From Kineococcus rhizosphaerae (GTDB lineage: Bacteria; Actinomycetota; Actinomycetes; Actinomycetales; Kineococcaceae): a stretch of 64,000 bases of DNA. Shown in pieces: positions 9,430 through 17,713 of this stretch. Position 1 is the stretch's first letter. Every line of letters begins with the position of its first letter. The stretch lies in the NCBI RefSeq assembly GCF_003002055.1, contig NZ_PVZF01000014.1, positions 1-64,000 on the forward strand. The letters run 5' to 3'. The position numbers and the translations under genes are program-made. Below the pieces are notes generated by a model, which had not been told where the DNA came from, made no database searches, and saw only the letters and a list, made by a program, of their open reading frames with translations.

Positions 9430-10404
9430 TTGATCAGCCGTCGAACCTGGCTCCTGTCGCTGGCCGCGACCCCGCTCGTCCTGGCCGCCTGCGGCGACGG
9501 GACCGACCCGGCGACCGCTCCCGCGTCCACCTCCAGCGCCTCCGGCGGCACCGCGGTCGACACCAGCCCGGCCCAGAAGGGCCGCATCACCGTCGAGGCC
9601 GTGCCGGAGATCGCCGCCAAGGTCCCCCAGGCGATCAAGGACCGCGGGACGCTCGTCATCGGCACCACCGGCAACGGCGCCCCGCCGCTGAGCTTCAAGG
9701 CCGACGACGACAAGACCGTCATCGGGATCGAACCCGACATCGCCCTCCTCGTGGCCGGTGTCCTGGGCCTCGAGCCCGACATCCAGGCCACCAGCTGGGA
9801 GAACCTGTTCCTGTCGATGGACTCCGGCCAGTACGACGTCGGGTTCTCGAACATCACCGTCACCGAGGAGCGCAAGGAGAAGTACGACTTCGCGTCCTAC
9901 CGCGTCGACACCCTCGCCTGGGAGGTCGCGAAGGACTCCACGATCACCTCGATCGAGGAGCCCAAGGACATCGCGGGGCTGACCGTCTCGGTCGGTTCGG
10001 GCACCAACCAGGAGAAGGTCCTGCTGAACTGGAACGAGCAGCTCAAGGCCGCCGGCGAGAAGGAGGCCACGATCCAGTACTACCAGCAGGCCTCCGACAC
10101 CTACCTGGCGCTGAAGTCGGGCCGCATCGTCGCGAACTTCGGGCCGAACCCGACCGCCGCCTACCACGCGCTGGTCTCCGGTGACACGAAGATCGTCGGA
10201 ACCGTCCCCGGCGGCGGCACCATCGTCGCCGACATCGCGGCGACGACGAAGAAGGACAACGGGCTCGTCCAGGCCCTCGCCGACGCGCTGAACCACCTCA
10301 TCTCCAGCGGCGCCTACGGCAAGACCCTCGAACGCTGGAACCTCGCCGACGAGGCCGTGAAGACGTCCGAGATCAACCCGCCCGGGTTGCCCAAGACCGA
10401 CTGA
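9430..10404 (+). CDS. amino-acid ABC transporter substrate-binding lipoprotein (SBP_bac_3)
   Basis: Predicted 324 aa. A twin-arginine-free signal with lipobox VLAAC puts the lipidated Cys at residue 21, so the protein is membrane-anchored outside the cell. The family-3 binding fold is visible in GTLVIGTTGNGAPPLSFKAD, IGIEPDIA and QYDVGFSNITVTEERKEKYD. TTG 9430 follows GAGGAG. An 89-nt gap separates it from the ATPase, allowing separate or attenuated expression of the abundant binding protein. Substrate is probably a sulfur-containing amino acid because of the S-box, but this is inference. Confidence 0.87.
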   Translation: MISRRTWLLSLAATPLVLAACGDGTDPATAPASTSSASGGTAVDTSPAQKGRITVEAVPEIAAKVPQAIKDRGTLVIGTTGNGAPPLSFKADDDKTVIGIEPDIALLVAGVLGLEPDIQATSWENLFLSMDSGQYDVGFSNITVTEERKEKYDFASYRVDTLAWEVAKDSTITSIEEPKDIAGLTVSVGSGTNQEKVLLNWNEQLKAAGEKEATIQYYQQASDTYLALKSGRIVANFGPNPTAAYHALVSGDTKIVGTVPGGGTIVADIAATTKKDNGLVQALADALNHLISSGAYGKTLERWNLADEAVKTSEINPPGLPKTD

Positions 10405-10411
10405 GCGGCCC

Positions 10412-10457
10412 GTGCGCGACGGCCCGTCCACCCTGCGGTGGGCGGGCCGTCGCGCGT
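10412..10457. terminator. terminator-like hairpin after the amino-acid transporter operon
   Basis: GCGCGACGGCCCG (10414-10426) pairs with 10443-10455, and the inner CCACC/GGTGG extends the stem to nearly 19 bp around a short loop. It begins about 10 nt after the binding-protein stop codon. Confidence 0.7.
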
Positions 10458-10504
10458 GCGCTCCCGTCGAGGCCCCCTACGGTAAGCCCCACGGGGACGA
10501 CGAA

Positions 10505-10538
10505 GGGCCGGGGGATCGTCGTGACGATCCCCCGGCCC
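10505..10538. terminator. second hairpin between convergent operons
   Basis: A near-perfect palindrome pairs 10505-10519 with 10524-10538, giving a 15-bp stem and 4-nt loop. It lies 26 nt before the stop codon of the convergent methyltransferase gene and would serve as its terminator. Confidence 0.7.
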
Positions 10539-10564
10539 CGTGCCCGGACGGTTTCCGGGCGGGT

Positions 10565-11161
10565 TCAGTCCCCGCGCCGGCGCGCCACCAGGTGCCAGTG
10601 CGACACCCCGGTCACCTCGTCCACGACGTCGCCACCGACGTCCAGCAGGTCGCACCCGCTGGCCAGCAGCGCCCCCCGCACGAGGTCGCGGTCGAGCCGC
10701 AACAGCCCCGGGGCGGCGGGCGCACCGACGGGTGCGAGCAGGGAGATCGCTCCCCCGGCGTGCACGGACGACGTCAGCGCCGCGACGTCCGCCACGACCT
10801 GCGCGAGGGTCCCCCGCGCGGGCAGGACGTCGTGGCACAGGACGAGGTCGAACGACCCCGACCCGCCGGCCCGGTGGTGGGTGATGGCGGCCAGCGCGGC
10901 GACGTCGTCGAGGTCGGCGTCGACGGTGCGGACCAGGTGCGCCACCCCGGCTTCGGCGGCCCGCTCCTGGGCCGCGGCCAGCGCCCGCCCCGAGGAGTCC
11001 AGCACGGTGACGTCGTGTCCGAGGCGGGCCAGCTCGACGGCGTCCCGGCCGTCGCCGCCGCCGGCGTCCAGCACGCGCAGCGGCGCCTGCCCCGGGGCCG
11101 CGAGCGCACCACCCAGCGTGTCGGCCACCAGGGCGCGACGGGACCGGGTGCCCGTCCTCAC
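10565..11161 (-). CDS. class I SAM-dependent methyltransferase (SmtA-like)
   Basis: Predicted 198 aa. Motif I is VLDAGGGDGRDAVELA (about residues 26-41), the acidic end of strand 2 is VTVLDSS, and motif II/III lies around FDLVLCHDVL. This is the Rossmann-like SAM-binding fold. GTG at 11161 overlaps the upstream cysteine synthase stop by 4 nt, so it is translationally coupled to it and under riboswitch 3. A SAM-consuming enzyme in a SAM-repressed operon is notable. The methyl acceptor is unknown; a sulfur-linked small molecule is plausible. Confidence 0.8.
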   Translation of the reverse strand: MRTGTRSRRALVADTLGGALAAPGQAPLRVLDAGGGDGRDAVELARLGHDVTVLDSSGRALAAAQERAAEAGVAHLVRTVDADLDDVAALAAITHHRAGGSGSFDLVLCHDVLPARGTLAQVVADVAALTSSVHAGGAISLLAPVGAPAAPGLLRLDRDLVRGALLASGCDLLDVGGDVVDEVTGVSHWHLVARRRGD

Positions 11162-12645
11162 GCAGGGACCTCGGGGGTGCGGAACTGCTCGAGGCGGGCA
11201 CGACGGACCCAGCCGGCGACCCGGCCGTCCACCAGGACCCACGCCGCGGGGGCCGCGCCCAGCGCCTGCCACGCCTCGTCGACGTCCTGGCCGACGCCGA
11301 CCTGCGGCAACGGCGGGTCGGCCACCTCGCGCAGCGCGACCCCGGCGACCTCGGGGTGGTCGCGGACCAGGCCGCGCAGCCCGGCGAGGGTGGTGGCGCC
11401 CAGGACGTCGCCGAGCGCGTGGGGACGGCTGGCTCCCTGGCGGGGCAGCACGACGGCCAGCGGGGTGCGGCCGAGCGCCCCCTCGGCGAGGGCCTGCTCG
11501 ATCGCCTCGCGCACGGTGAGGTCGGCGCGCAGGGCGATCGGTCCCGGAGCGTCCAGCGCCCCGTCGGGGAGCAGGGCCCGGACCGGGTGCTCCACCCCTT
11601 CCTCCAGGAAACCGCTGCCACGCAGCCAGTCGTCGTCGAAGTTCTTGGACAGGTACGAACGACCGGAGTCGGGCAGCAGGACCACGACCACGTCCTGCGG
11701 TCCGAGACCCTCGGCCTCGCGCAGGGCCACCGAGACGGCGGCCGCGGCCGACCCGCCGACGAGCAGCCCCTCCTCCCGGGCCAGCCGACGGCCGGTCAGC
11801 AGGGCGTCGCGGTCGGAGAACGTCACGATCTCGTCCAGCACCTCGGGGTGGTACGACTCCGGCCACACGTCCTCGACGGTGTCGGGGTGCAGGTAGTGCC
11901 CGATGGACTCCACGGCCCACGGGCTGCCGTCGCCGCCGGAGTAGGTGGAACTCTGCGGGTCGACGCCCACGACCCGGACCCGCCCACCGCTGACGGCCTT
12001 GAGGTGCTCGCCCGTGCCCGAGACCGTGCCGCCGGTGCCGATCCCCGCGACGAAGGTCGTGATCCGCCCACCCGTCTGGGCCCAGATCTCCGGCCCCGTC
12101 GTCTCGCGGTGCGCGGCGGGGTTCGCCGGGTTGTCGTACTGGTTCGCGAGCCACCCCCCGGGGATCTCCTCGGCGAGCCGGACGGCCGTCGCGTGCACGT
12201 GGCGGGGGTCGTGGCGCGGGACCCCGCCGGGGACCACGACGACCTCGGCGCCGTAGGCGCGCAGGACCGCGATCTTCTCCCGGCTGGTCTTGTCGGGGAC
12301 GACCACCACGACGGAGTAGCCGAGCTGGGCACCGACGACGGCCAGCCCCACGCCGGTGTTGCCGGACGTCCCCTCGACGATGGTCCCGCCGGGGCGCAAC
12401 GACCCGTCGGCTTCGGCACGACGGACCATCCACAGCGCGGCGCGGTCCTTCACGCTGCCGCCGGGGTTGTTCTGCTCGAGCTTGACGTAGACGGCGGCGC
12501 TCAGGTGGGCCGCGGTGCGCCGCAGCCGGACCAGCGGGCTGGAGCCGACGGCGTCGAGGACGGATTCGTGGACGGGGCCGCCGGGGGTCTCCAGGCGCAG
12601 GTCGTCGGCGGTCCCGGGGATCGGCAGCCGTTCCAGGGTGCTCAC
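11158..12645 (-). CDS. cbs: cystathionine beta-synthase / cysteine synthase with C-terminal CBS domains
   Basis: Predicted 495 aa PLP enzyme of the beta-family. The PLP lysine is K66 in SVKDRA, the substrate loop is TSGNTG (93-98) and the PLP phosphate loop is GIGTGGT (201-207). Residues from about 350 to 490 form a CBS-domain pair, as in actinobacterial Cbs, a possible SAM or nucleotide sensor. It condenses serine or an activated serine with homocysteine or sulfide in the cytoplasm. The GTG start at 12645 fits the start of homology. An upstream in-frame extension is possible but would overlap the leader peptide. It is first in an operon behind riboswitch 3, with the methyltransferase overlapping its end. 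Cysteine synthase activity cannot be excluded. Confidence 0.88.
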   Translation of the reverse strand: MSTLERLPIPGTADDLRLETPGGPVHESVLDAVGSSPLVRLRRTAAHLSAAVYVKLEQNNPGGSVKDRAALWMVRRAEADGSLRPGGTIVEGTSGNTGVGLAVVGAQLGYSVVVVVPDKTSREKIAVLRAYGAEVVVVPGGVPRHDPRHVHATAVRLAEEIPGGWLANQYDNPANPAAHRETTGPEIWAQTGGRITTFVAGIGTGGTVSGTGEHLKAVSGGRVRVVGVDPQSSTYSGGDGSPWAVESIGHYLHPDTVEDVWPESYHPEVLDEIVTFSDRDALLTGRRLAREEGLLVGGSAAAAVSVALREAEGLGPQDVVVVLLPDSGRSYLSKNFDDDWLRGSGFLEEGVEHPVRALLPDGALDAPGPIALRADLTVREAIEQALAEGALGRTPLAVVLPRQGASRPHALGDVLGATTLAGLRGLVRDHPEVAGVALREVADPPLPQVGVGQDVDEAWQALGAAPAAWVLVDGRVAGWVRRARLEQFRTPEVPA

Positions 12646-12718
12646 GGTGCGGGCCTTTCGGTGGTGGAACGAGTTCGGGGAGGTCGGGTGGGTCACCCGG
12701 TGACGTGCGGGCAGCCGG

Positions 12719-12874
12719 TCAGCGCCGGTGTGGGCGTCGACGACGACACTGCGAGGCGGCCGTGCGGCACAGGTCGACGACCCGACGACGGCGCAGGGGC
12801 TCGGGCCGCGGCGGTCGGGGTGCGGGGCCAGGACCGCCGGCACGGGGCGGAACGGCGGGAGAACGGGTGCTCAC
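12719..12874 (-). CDS. Cys-containing RRVVDL leader peptide, 51 aa
   Basis: A 51-codon frame runs from GTG 12874 to the stop at 12719. Its C-terminal part is RRRRVVDLCRTAASQCRRRR, with two Cys codons placed seven residues apart. A GGAGG ribosome site 8 nt upstream directly adjoins riboswitch P1. It is longer than the other leaders because of a proline-rich N-terminus. The cbs start is 73 nt downstream, with a GTCACCGGGTGAC palindrome between. Leader-peptide identity rests on the conserved RR-x-VDL core and position. Confidence 0.75.
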   Translation of the reverse strand: MSTRSPAVPPRAGGPGPAPRPPRPEPLRRRRVVDLCRTAASQCRRRRPHRR

Positions 12875-12885
12875 CTGGACGACCT

Positions 12886-12975
12886 CCATCGGTCCTGGCG
12901 GGAGCACCCGCGCCCGAGGTCGTCGGGGGGTTGCTGCGGCGTCGTCGAGCCAGGTCTCTCAGCCGCTCTGGATGG
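12886..12975 (-). promoter_or_regulatory. SAM-I (S-box) riboswitch 3
   Basis: On the minus strand the element reads CCATC (12975-12971) to GATGG (12890-12886). The core includes GCGGCTGAGAGACCTGGC, GACGACGCCGCAGCAACC and GGTGCTCCCGCCAGGACC, nearly identical to riboswitch 5. It lies upstream of the leader peptide and cbs. Ribosome-site masking of the leader peptide is the likely primary output. Confidence 0.92.
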
Positions 12976-13009
12976 TTTCCTCACCCACGGTGCCCTTCGG
13001 CACGGGGTT

Positions 13010-13015
13010 TGTCAA
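13010..13015 (-). promoter_or_regulatory. -35 box of the cbs operon promoter
   Basis: A consensus TTGACA on the minus strand lies 34 nt before riboswitch P1. The same hexamer at the same distance precedes riboswitches 4 and 5. No convincing -10 box is seen. Confidence 0.45.
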
Positions 13016-13060
13016 TTGCCGAACCCGGTTCCACCACAACGGTTGCCGGGAACCCTGGTG

Positions 13061-13552
13061 CTACAGGTCGCGCCCGTAGCAACGGCTGTGGACGACCGCG
13101 TCGTACGGCGGGTACACGGGGACGGGTTCCCAGCCCGCACGCTCGTACAACGCCACGGCCTCGGGCTGGAGGTTCCCCGTCTGCAGCACGAGCCGGCTCA
13201 CCCCGAGGTCGCGGGCGGACTGCTCGACGCGGCGCAACGCCTCGGCCGCCAGCCCCCGCCGCCGGTGGGCGGGGTCGACGAAGACGCGTTTGACCTCCCA
13301 GCGCACCGGCTCCCCGTCGACGGCGAGCCGGCGCAGGCTCGCCGTCGCCGCGGGTTCGTCCCCGCCCAGCGCCAGCCACGTGACGGCGACCTCCGACGCG
13401 GACGGACCGGGCGGGTGGTACCGCGGACCACCGTCGGGACGGGCGTAGCGCGGTCCGACCTCGGCGTCCATGAGATGGCGCAGCCGGACGACCCGGGGGT
13501 CGTCCCAGCCCGTGGCCACCCAGGTGACCACGGGCAGCGGCTGGACGGTCAC
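13061..13552 (-). CDS. GNAT-family N-acetyltransferase
   Basis: Predicted 163 aa. The acetyl-CoA pyrophosphate loop is VDPAHRRRGLAAEAL (about residues 88-102), and LVLQTGNLQPEAVALYERAG is the classic GNAT C-terminal block. GTG 13552 overlaps the aminotransferase stop by 4 nt, so it is the third gene of the riboswitch-4 operon. Acetylation of cysteine, a cysteine derivative or another amino compound would fit, but the acceptor is not identifiable. Confidence 0.85.
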   Translation of the reverse strand: MTVQPLPVVTWVATGWDDPRVVRLRHLMDAEVGPRYARPDGGPRYHPPGPSASEVAVTWLALGGDEPAATASLRRLAVDGEPVRWEVKRVFVDPAHRRRGLAAEALRRVEQSARDLGVSRLVLQTGNLQPEAVALYERAGWEPVPVYPPYDAVVHSRCYGRDL

Positions 13553-14769
13553 CGGCGCGCGAGCGGGGACGCGAAGGCGACCGCCACGCGGTGGACGGCC
13601 TCGCGCAACTGCTCCGGCGTGAGGTCGGAGAAGCCCCACCGGAAGCGGTCGCCGAACTCGTGCGGTCCGACGGGGCTGAAGTACCGGCCGAGCGGGAAGT
13701 CGACCGCGTTCTGCCGGGCGGCCTCGAGCGCCTTCTCCAGGTCGATCGCCGGGTCCAGGACCCGACCCCAGACGAAGATGCCACCGTCGGCGGCGGGGAC
13801 CTCGAGGACTCCGCCCAGTTCCTCACCCACCGCGGCGATGAGCGCGTCGTGCCGTTCGCGCAGCACCGAGCGGCTGTGCCGCAACGCGTCACTGAGGGCA
13901 CCGGGAGCGGCGAGGAACCGGTGGACGCCGCGCTGCACGACGAGCGAGGTGTGCTGATCGGAGTCGCGCCGGGCGTCGAGGACGGCCCCGATCAGCCACT
14001 CCGGCCCGGCGATCCACCCGAGCCGCAGCCCTGGCCCCAGGGTCTTGGAGAACGTGTTGACGTGCAGCACCTGCCCGGAGGCGAGGTCCAGGTCCTCGGC
14101 GGGGTCCCCGTCGAACCGCAGCTTGCGGTACGGGTCGTCGGACAGGACGAGGAACCCGTACTGCTCGGCGAGCTCGACCAGCCGGCGCCGCGACGCCGTC
14201 GGGGAACTGGTCCCGGTCGGGTTCTGGAAGTCCGGGATCGTGTACAGCAGCTTCGGGCGCAGCCCCGCCCGGAGCTGGGTCTCGAGGTCGTCGAGGTCGA
14301 TGCCGTCGGGCCCCGTGGCCACGGGCCGGGTGTCGACGCGCCGTTGCCGCAGGAGGGTGAGGACGAGGGGGTACGTGGGGTTCTCGACCAGCACGACGTC
14401 CTGGGGGTCCAGCAGCGCGTCGAAGACGAGCGCGAGCCCGTGCAGGGCGCCGTTGGTGACCGCGACGCGGTGCGGGACGGTCCCCTCGTCGGTCGCGATC
14501 CACTCCCGCAGCTCCGGCAGGCCCAGCGGGACGGAGTAGCGCAACGAGGGCGCGGCCGGGTCGGCCAGTTCGTCCGCGAACGCCCGCGACAGGCCCGCCA
14601 GCGGCAGGGTGTGCGCGCCGGGGGTGCCGCCGTGCAGGCCGATGGTCCCCTCGACGGTGCTCGTCGGGCGGGGGCCGAACCCCACGGCGGGCAGGACGTC
14701 CTTCGCACGGCGGGACAGCAGGTGCGGACCGGCGTCGAGGGAGGCGATGTCGTCGCGCAGGATCGTCAC
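13549..14769 (-). CDS. PLP-dependent aminotransferase, class I/II, MocR-like without HTH
   Basis: Predicted 406 aa fold-type I enzyme. PLP-anchoring Lys is K242 in [26 protein letters not shown] (176-186) and SDDPYR (210-215) hold the usual Asn, Asp and Tyr contacts. It starts directly with the catalytic domain and lacks the GntR DNA-binding part of MocR regulators. GTG 14769 overlaps the sulfurtransferase stop by 4 nt. Behind an S-box and beside a sulfurtransferase, transamination of cysteine to 3-mercaptopyruvate, or of methionine to its keto acid, is a testable idea. Family members also act on 2-aminoadipate and aromatic amino acids. Confidence 0.85.
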   Translation of the reverse strand: MTILRDDIASLDAGPHLLSRRAKDVLPAVGFGPRPTSTVEGTIGLHGGTPGAHTLPLAGLSRAFADELADPAAPSLRYSVPLGLPELREWIATDEGTVPHRVAVTNGALHGLALVFDALLDPQDVVLVENPTYPLVLTLLRQRRVDTRPVATGPDGIDLDDLETQLRAGLRPKLLYTIPDFQNPTGTSSPTASRRRLVELAEQYGFLVLSDDPYRKLRFDGDPAEDLDLASGQVLHVNTFSKTLGPGLRLGWIAGPEWLIGAVLDARRDSDQHTSLVVQRGVHRFLAAPGALSDALRHSRSVLRERHDALIAAVGEELGGVLEVPAADGGIFVWGRVLDPAIDLEKALEAARQNAVDFPLGRYFSPVGPHEFGDRFRWGFSDLTPEQLREAVHRVAVAFASPLARR

Positions 14770-15692
14770 CGGGTCACCCGGCCCGGCTCGGTCCCGAGGG
14801 CGATCGGCACGCGGACGGCGTTGCCCCACTCGGTCCAGCTGCCGTCGTAGTTGCGCACCTCCGGCAGACCCAGCAGGTGGGTCAGGACGAACCACGTGTG
14901 GCTGGAGCGTTCGCCGATGCGGCAGTAGGCGATCGTGGGCCGGGTCGGGTCGAGCTGCGCGCCACCGGTCGTGTAGAGGGCCTCCAGCGCGGCGCGGTCC
15001 TTGAACCGGCCGTCCTCGGCCGCGGCCTGGGCCCACGGGACGTTCGCCGCCCCGGGGACGTGCCCACCGCGGACGGTCCCCTCCTGCGGGTAGTCGGGGA
15101 TGTTCGTCAGCTGGCCGCTGTACTCCCCCGGCGACCGGACGTCGATGAGCTGACCGCCGAGGTGCTCGCGCACGTCCGGCAGGAAGGCCCGGATCGAGGC
15201 GTCGTCGCGCTCGACGACGGGGTACTGCGTCGGGGTGCGCTCGACGACGTCGGTCGTGACCTCGCGCCCCTCGGCCACCCAGGCCGCTCGGCCACCGTCG
15301 AGCAGCCGGACGTCGGCGTGCCCGAACAGGCTGAAGACCCACAGCGCGTAGGCGGCCCACCAGTTGTTCTTGTCGCCGTACACGACGATCGTGTCGTCGC
15401 GACCGATCCCCTTGCGCGACAGCAGCTCGGCGAAACGCACACCGTCGACGTAGTCGCGGGTCACCTGGTCGTTGAGCTCGGTGTGCCAGTCGACCTTCAC
15501 GGCGCCAGGGATGTGACCGGTGTCGTACAGCAGGACGTCCTCGTCGCTCTCGACGACGACGAGACCCTCCCGCCCGAGGTTCTCGGCCAGCCAGGAGGTG
15601 CTGACGACGCGGTCGGGGTGGGCGTAGGCGGCGAACTTGGGATCGCTCGTGTCGGGCTGGACGCCGGCGGTGGCGGAGGTGGTCGTGGACAT
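14766..15692 (-). CDS. thiosulfate/mercaptopyruvate sulfurtransferase (tandem rhodanese)
   Basis: Predicted 308 aa with two rhodanese domains. The first (about residues 25-145) is inactive and the second (about 165-300) carries catalytic C257 in [13 protein letters not shown], the loop found in mycobacterial CysA/SseA-type enzymes. This moves sulfane sulfur from thiosulfate or mercaptopyruvate to a thiol acceptor. The RI loop with following ERSS resembles thiosulfate-type more than the CGSGVTA mercaptopyruvate type. It is the first enzyme gene after riboswitch 4 and its leader peptide, and starts an overlapping three-gene operon. Confidence 0.9.
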   Translation of the reverse strand: MSTTTSATAGVQPDTSDPKFAAYAHPDRVVSTSWLAENLGREGLVVVESDEDVLLYDTGHIPGAVKVDWHTELNDQVTRDYVDGVRFAELLSRKGIGRDDTIVVYGDKNNWWAAYALWVFSLFGHADVRLLDGGRAAWVAEGREVTTDVVERTPTQYPVVERDDASIRAFLPDVREHLGGQLIDVRSPGEYSGQLTNIPDYPQEGTVRGGHVPGAANVPWAQAAAEDGRFKDRAALEALYTTGGAQLDPTRPTIAYCRIGERSSHTWFVLTHLLGLPEVRNYDGSWTEWGNAVRVPIALGTEPGRVTR

Positions 15693-15737
15693 GCGGGAAC
15701 TCCGGGAGGGGTCGGTACGGGAGGGGCAGCGGGACGG

Positions 15738-15836
15738 TCAGCTACAGGCGCTGCTGCACCGACGGCACAGGTCGACGACCCGCCGGTTGGAGGCGTGGAA
15801 GTGCCGCGCGGGGACGCACGGCGTGCGGTGCTGCAT
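15738..15836 (-). CDS. Cys-rich RRVVDL leader peptide, 32 aa
   Basis: A 32-codon frame starts at ATG 15836 and stops at 15738. Its second half is NRRVVDLCRRCSSACS, with three Cys codons in the last nine positions and a fourth near the N-terminus. It begins 8 nt after riboswitch P1 (GGAGGAT ribosome site) and ends 45 nt before the sulfurtransferase start. The Cys-dense end closely resembles Cys-responsive leader frames described in mycobacteria. Confidence 0.8.
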   Translation of the reverse strand: MQHRTPCVPARHFHASNRRVVDLCRRCSSACS

Positions 15837-15843
15837 CGATCCT

Positions 15844-15932
15844 CCATCGTTCCTGGCGGAAGCACCCGCACCCGTTCGCACGGGGGGTTGCTGCGGCGTC
15901 GCGGAGCCAGGTCTCTCAGCCGCTCTTGATGG
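15844..15932 (-). promoter_or_regulatory. SAM-I (S-box) riboswitch 4
   Basis: On the minus strand P1 is CCATC (15932-15928) with GATCG-type closure CGATGG (15849-15844). The core GCGGCTGAGAGACCTGGC, GACGCCGCAGCAACC and GGTGCTTCCGCCAGGAAC is present. The P2b loop reads GCTCCGCGACGCC instead of GCTCGACGACGCC, a small deviation in an otherwise normal S-box. It controls the sulfurtransferase operon. Confidence 0.9.
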
Positions 15933-15966
15933 TTGCCCGGACACTGTCGCCCGACCGCGATCGGGT

Positions 15967-15972
15967 TGTCAA
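15967..15972 (-). promoter_or_regulatory. -35 box of the sulfurtransferase operon promoter
   Basis: TTGACA on the minus strand lies 34 nt upstream of riboswitch P1. A GACAGT starting 18 nt later is a possible weak -10. A CCCCGG/CCGGGG hairpin just upstream could end transcription of the preceding flavoprotein gene. Confidence 0.45.
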
Positions 15973-16005
15973 TCCCCCGGTGAACCCCGGGGACCCCTCA
16001 CCGCC

Positions 16006-17385
16006 TCACAGGGCCTTGCCGGGGTTCAGCAGCCCCAGGGGGTCGAACACGGCCTTGATGCCCGCCTGCAGCGCCCGCACCTGCGGGGTGAGCTCGTCGG
16101 CCAGCCAGCGCTGCTTCGCGGTGCCGATCCCGTGCTCGCCGCTGATCGTCCCGCCCAGGCGCAGGGCCGTCGCCACGACCTCGTCGGCCGCCGCCTCCAG
16201 GCGTTCGGCGCCCCCGGCCACGTCGTCGGCGAACAGCAGCGGGTGGAAGTTCCCGTCCCCCGCGTGGGCCACGGCACGCACCGAGACCCCGTGCACGGCA
16301 CCGATCCTGGTGATCTCGCGGTGGAACTCCCCGATGCGCGACAGCGGGACGGCGACGTCCTCGCCCACGGCGAGCTTGTCCTCCAGCGGACCGCGTCCGC
16401 TGCGCCGCAGCTCCCAGTGGAACTCGGCGTCCTCGCCGTGCAGCCGGCGCGGGCGGCCACCGGCCCCGCGCAGTGCCGCCTCGACCTCGTCGGCCTCCGC
16501 CCGCGCACCGTGACCGTCGGTCTGCACGAGCAGCAGCGCCCCACCCCCCTGCGCCAGCGACGTCCCCGAGTGGGCGTCGATGTCCGCCAGGGTGGGGCCG
16601 TCCAGGAGCTCGATGACAGCCGGTCGCGCGGCTCCCGCGGTCAGGGCCAGCAGCCCCTCGGCCGCGGCGTCGACGGAGTCGAACCAGGTGGCGACGGTCT
16701 GCTCGTCCACCGGCCGCGGCCGCAGCCGGACGGTGATGCCCACGACGACACCCAGCGTGCCCTCGGACCCGGTGAACAGCCCCACGAGGTCGAGTCCGGT
16801 GACCCCCTTGATGGACCGGTGACCGGTCGAGATGAGCGACCCGTCGGCCAGGACCACGTCGAGGGCCAGCACCGACTCCCGCGTCACGCCGTACTTGGCG
16901 CAGCGCAGTCCCCCCGCGTTCGTCGCGACGTTCCCGCCGATGCTGGAGGTCCGCCAGCTGGCCGGGTCCGGGGCGTAGCGCAGACCCAACGGCGCCAGGG
17001 CGGCGTCGAGGTCGGCGCCCAGGACACCCGGTTCGACGCGTGCGACCTGGTCGGCCGGGGCGATCTCCAGGACGCGGTCCAGCCGCTCGGTCGACAGCAC
17101 GATCCCGCCGGCCACCCCGATCGCACCACCGGACAACCCGGTCCCCGCTCCGCGCGGCACGACGGGGACGCGGTGCCGGCTCGCCCAGCGCAGGACGGTC
17201 TGGACCCCGGCGACGTCGGCCGGGCGCACGACGGCGAGGACCCCCTGCGGGGCGTCGACCCGGGAGCGGTCGGTGACCTCGTGGGCGGCGAAACCCGGGT
17301 CCACCGCGCCGGGGAGCTCACCGGCCAGCTCGGCCAGCGGACCGGTGAGGTCGGTGGGGACGGCGGGCAGCAGTTCGGTGGTCAT
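16006..17385 (-). CDS. FAD-linked oxidase, GlcD/D-lactate dehydrogenase type
   Basis: Predicted 459 aa. The PCMH-type FAD domain shows PRGAGTGLSGGA (78-89) and SIGGNVATNAGGLRCAKYG. The C-terminal domain ends with AHAGDGNFHPLLF, SGEHGIGTAK and the terminal FDPLGLLNPGKAL, all hallmarks of GlcD. It would oxidise a 2-hydroxy acid such as glycolate or D-lactate to the keto acid. ATG 17385 has GGAG upstream. It is a single gene between two riboswitch units and has no S-box of its own. A link to sulfur metabolism is only positional. Confidence 0.85.
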   Translation of the reverse strand: MTTELLPAVPTDLTGPLAELAGELPGAVDPGFAAHEVTDRSRVDAPQGVLAVVRPADVAGVQTVLRWASRHRVPVVPRGAGTGLSGGAIGVAGGIVLSTERLDRVLEIAPADQVARVEPGVLGADLDAALAPLGLRYAPDPASWRTSSIGGNVATNAGGLRCAKYGVTRESVLALDVVLADGSLISTGHRSIKGVTGLDLVGLFTGSEGTLGVVVGITVRLRPRPVDEQTVATWFDSVDAAAEGLLALTAGAARPAVIELLDGPTLADIDAHSGTSLAQGGGALLLVQTDGHGARAEADEVEAALRGAGGRPRRLHGEDAEFHWELRRSGRGPLEDKLAVGEDVAVPLSRIGEFHREITRIGAVHGVSVRAVAHAGDGNFHPLLFADDVAGGAERLEAAADEVVATALRLGGTISGEHGIGTAKQRWLADELTPQVRALQAGIKAVFDPLGLLNPGKAL

Positions 17386-17505
17386 GTCGGGGTCTCCGTT
17401 CGCAGTGCGCGGTTCGCGGGGTCCAGCGGGTGAACCCGGGATCGTCACGGGTGGGGCGGACGGCGCCACCATCGCACAGTCGCGCGCGGCCCACGAGGGA
17501 CGGCG

Positions 17506-17534
17506 TTGACGGGCGTGCCGAACTCTGCCACTCT
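17506..17534 (+). promoter_or_regulatory. promoter of the riboswitch-5 operon
   Basis: TTGACG (17506-17511) is followed after 17 nt by CACTCT (17529-17534), just ahead of P1 at 17542. The -10 match is weak. Confidence 0.4.
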
Positions 17535-17541
17535 CGTCCCA

Positions 17542-17622
17542 CCATCCAGAGCGGCTGAGAGACCTGGCTCGACGACGCCGCAGCAACCTCCTTCGGGAAG
17601 GTGCTACCGCCAGGACCGATGG
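17542..17622 (+). promoter_or_regulatory. SAM-I (S-box) riboswitch 5
   Basis: P1 is CCATC (17542-17546) with GATGG (17618-17622). The core has GCGGCTGAGAGACCTGGC, GACGACGCCGCAGCAACC and GGTGCTACCGCCAGGACC; the P3 loop is the short CCTTCGGGAAGG type. GGAGG for the leader peptide directly overlaps the P1 3' strand. It controls the peptide-type ABC transporter and riboflavin kinase. Confidence 0.93.
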
Positions 17623-17632
17623 AGGAATCCCG

Positions 17633-17713
17633 GTGCGACCCACGCTGCTCCTCACGGCTCGTCGGCACGTCGACCTGTCCCGGCAGTCCAGCGCGCTCTC
17701 AACCCCACGCTGA
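17633..17713 (+). CDS. RRHVDL leader peptide without Cys codons, 26 aa
   Basis: A 26-codon frame starts at GTG 17633 and stops at TGA 17711. Its centre reads LTARRHVDLSRQSSAL, a textbook RRHVDL core. Unlike the leaders before cbs and the sulfurtransferase it has no Cys codon; Ser replaces the usual Cys after VDL. A hairpin pairing CCGCACCGGG with CCCGTGCGG (about 17776-17801) lies between it and the transporter start 119 nt downstream. Confidence 0.75.
   Translation: MRPTLLLTARRHVDLSRQSSALSTPR

Noticed and set aside
13022-13060. GGTTCC/GGAACC inverted repeat as a strong terminator
   Set aside because: The stem is short with a long loop; it may help end the GNAT gene, but support is too weak to annotate.
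16006-17385. GlcD-type gene as a target of riboswitch 5
   Set aside because: Riboswitch 5 reads on the opposite strand and leads into the peptide transporter; the GlcD-type gene has no S-box upstream.
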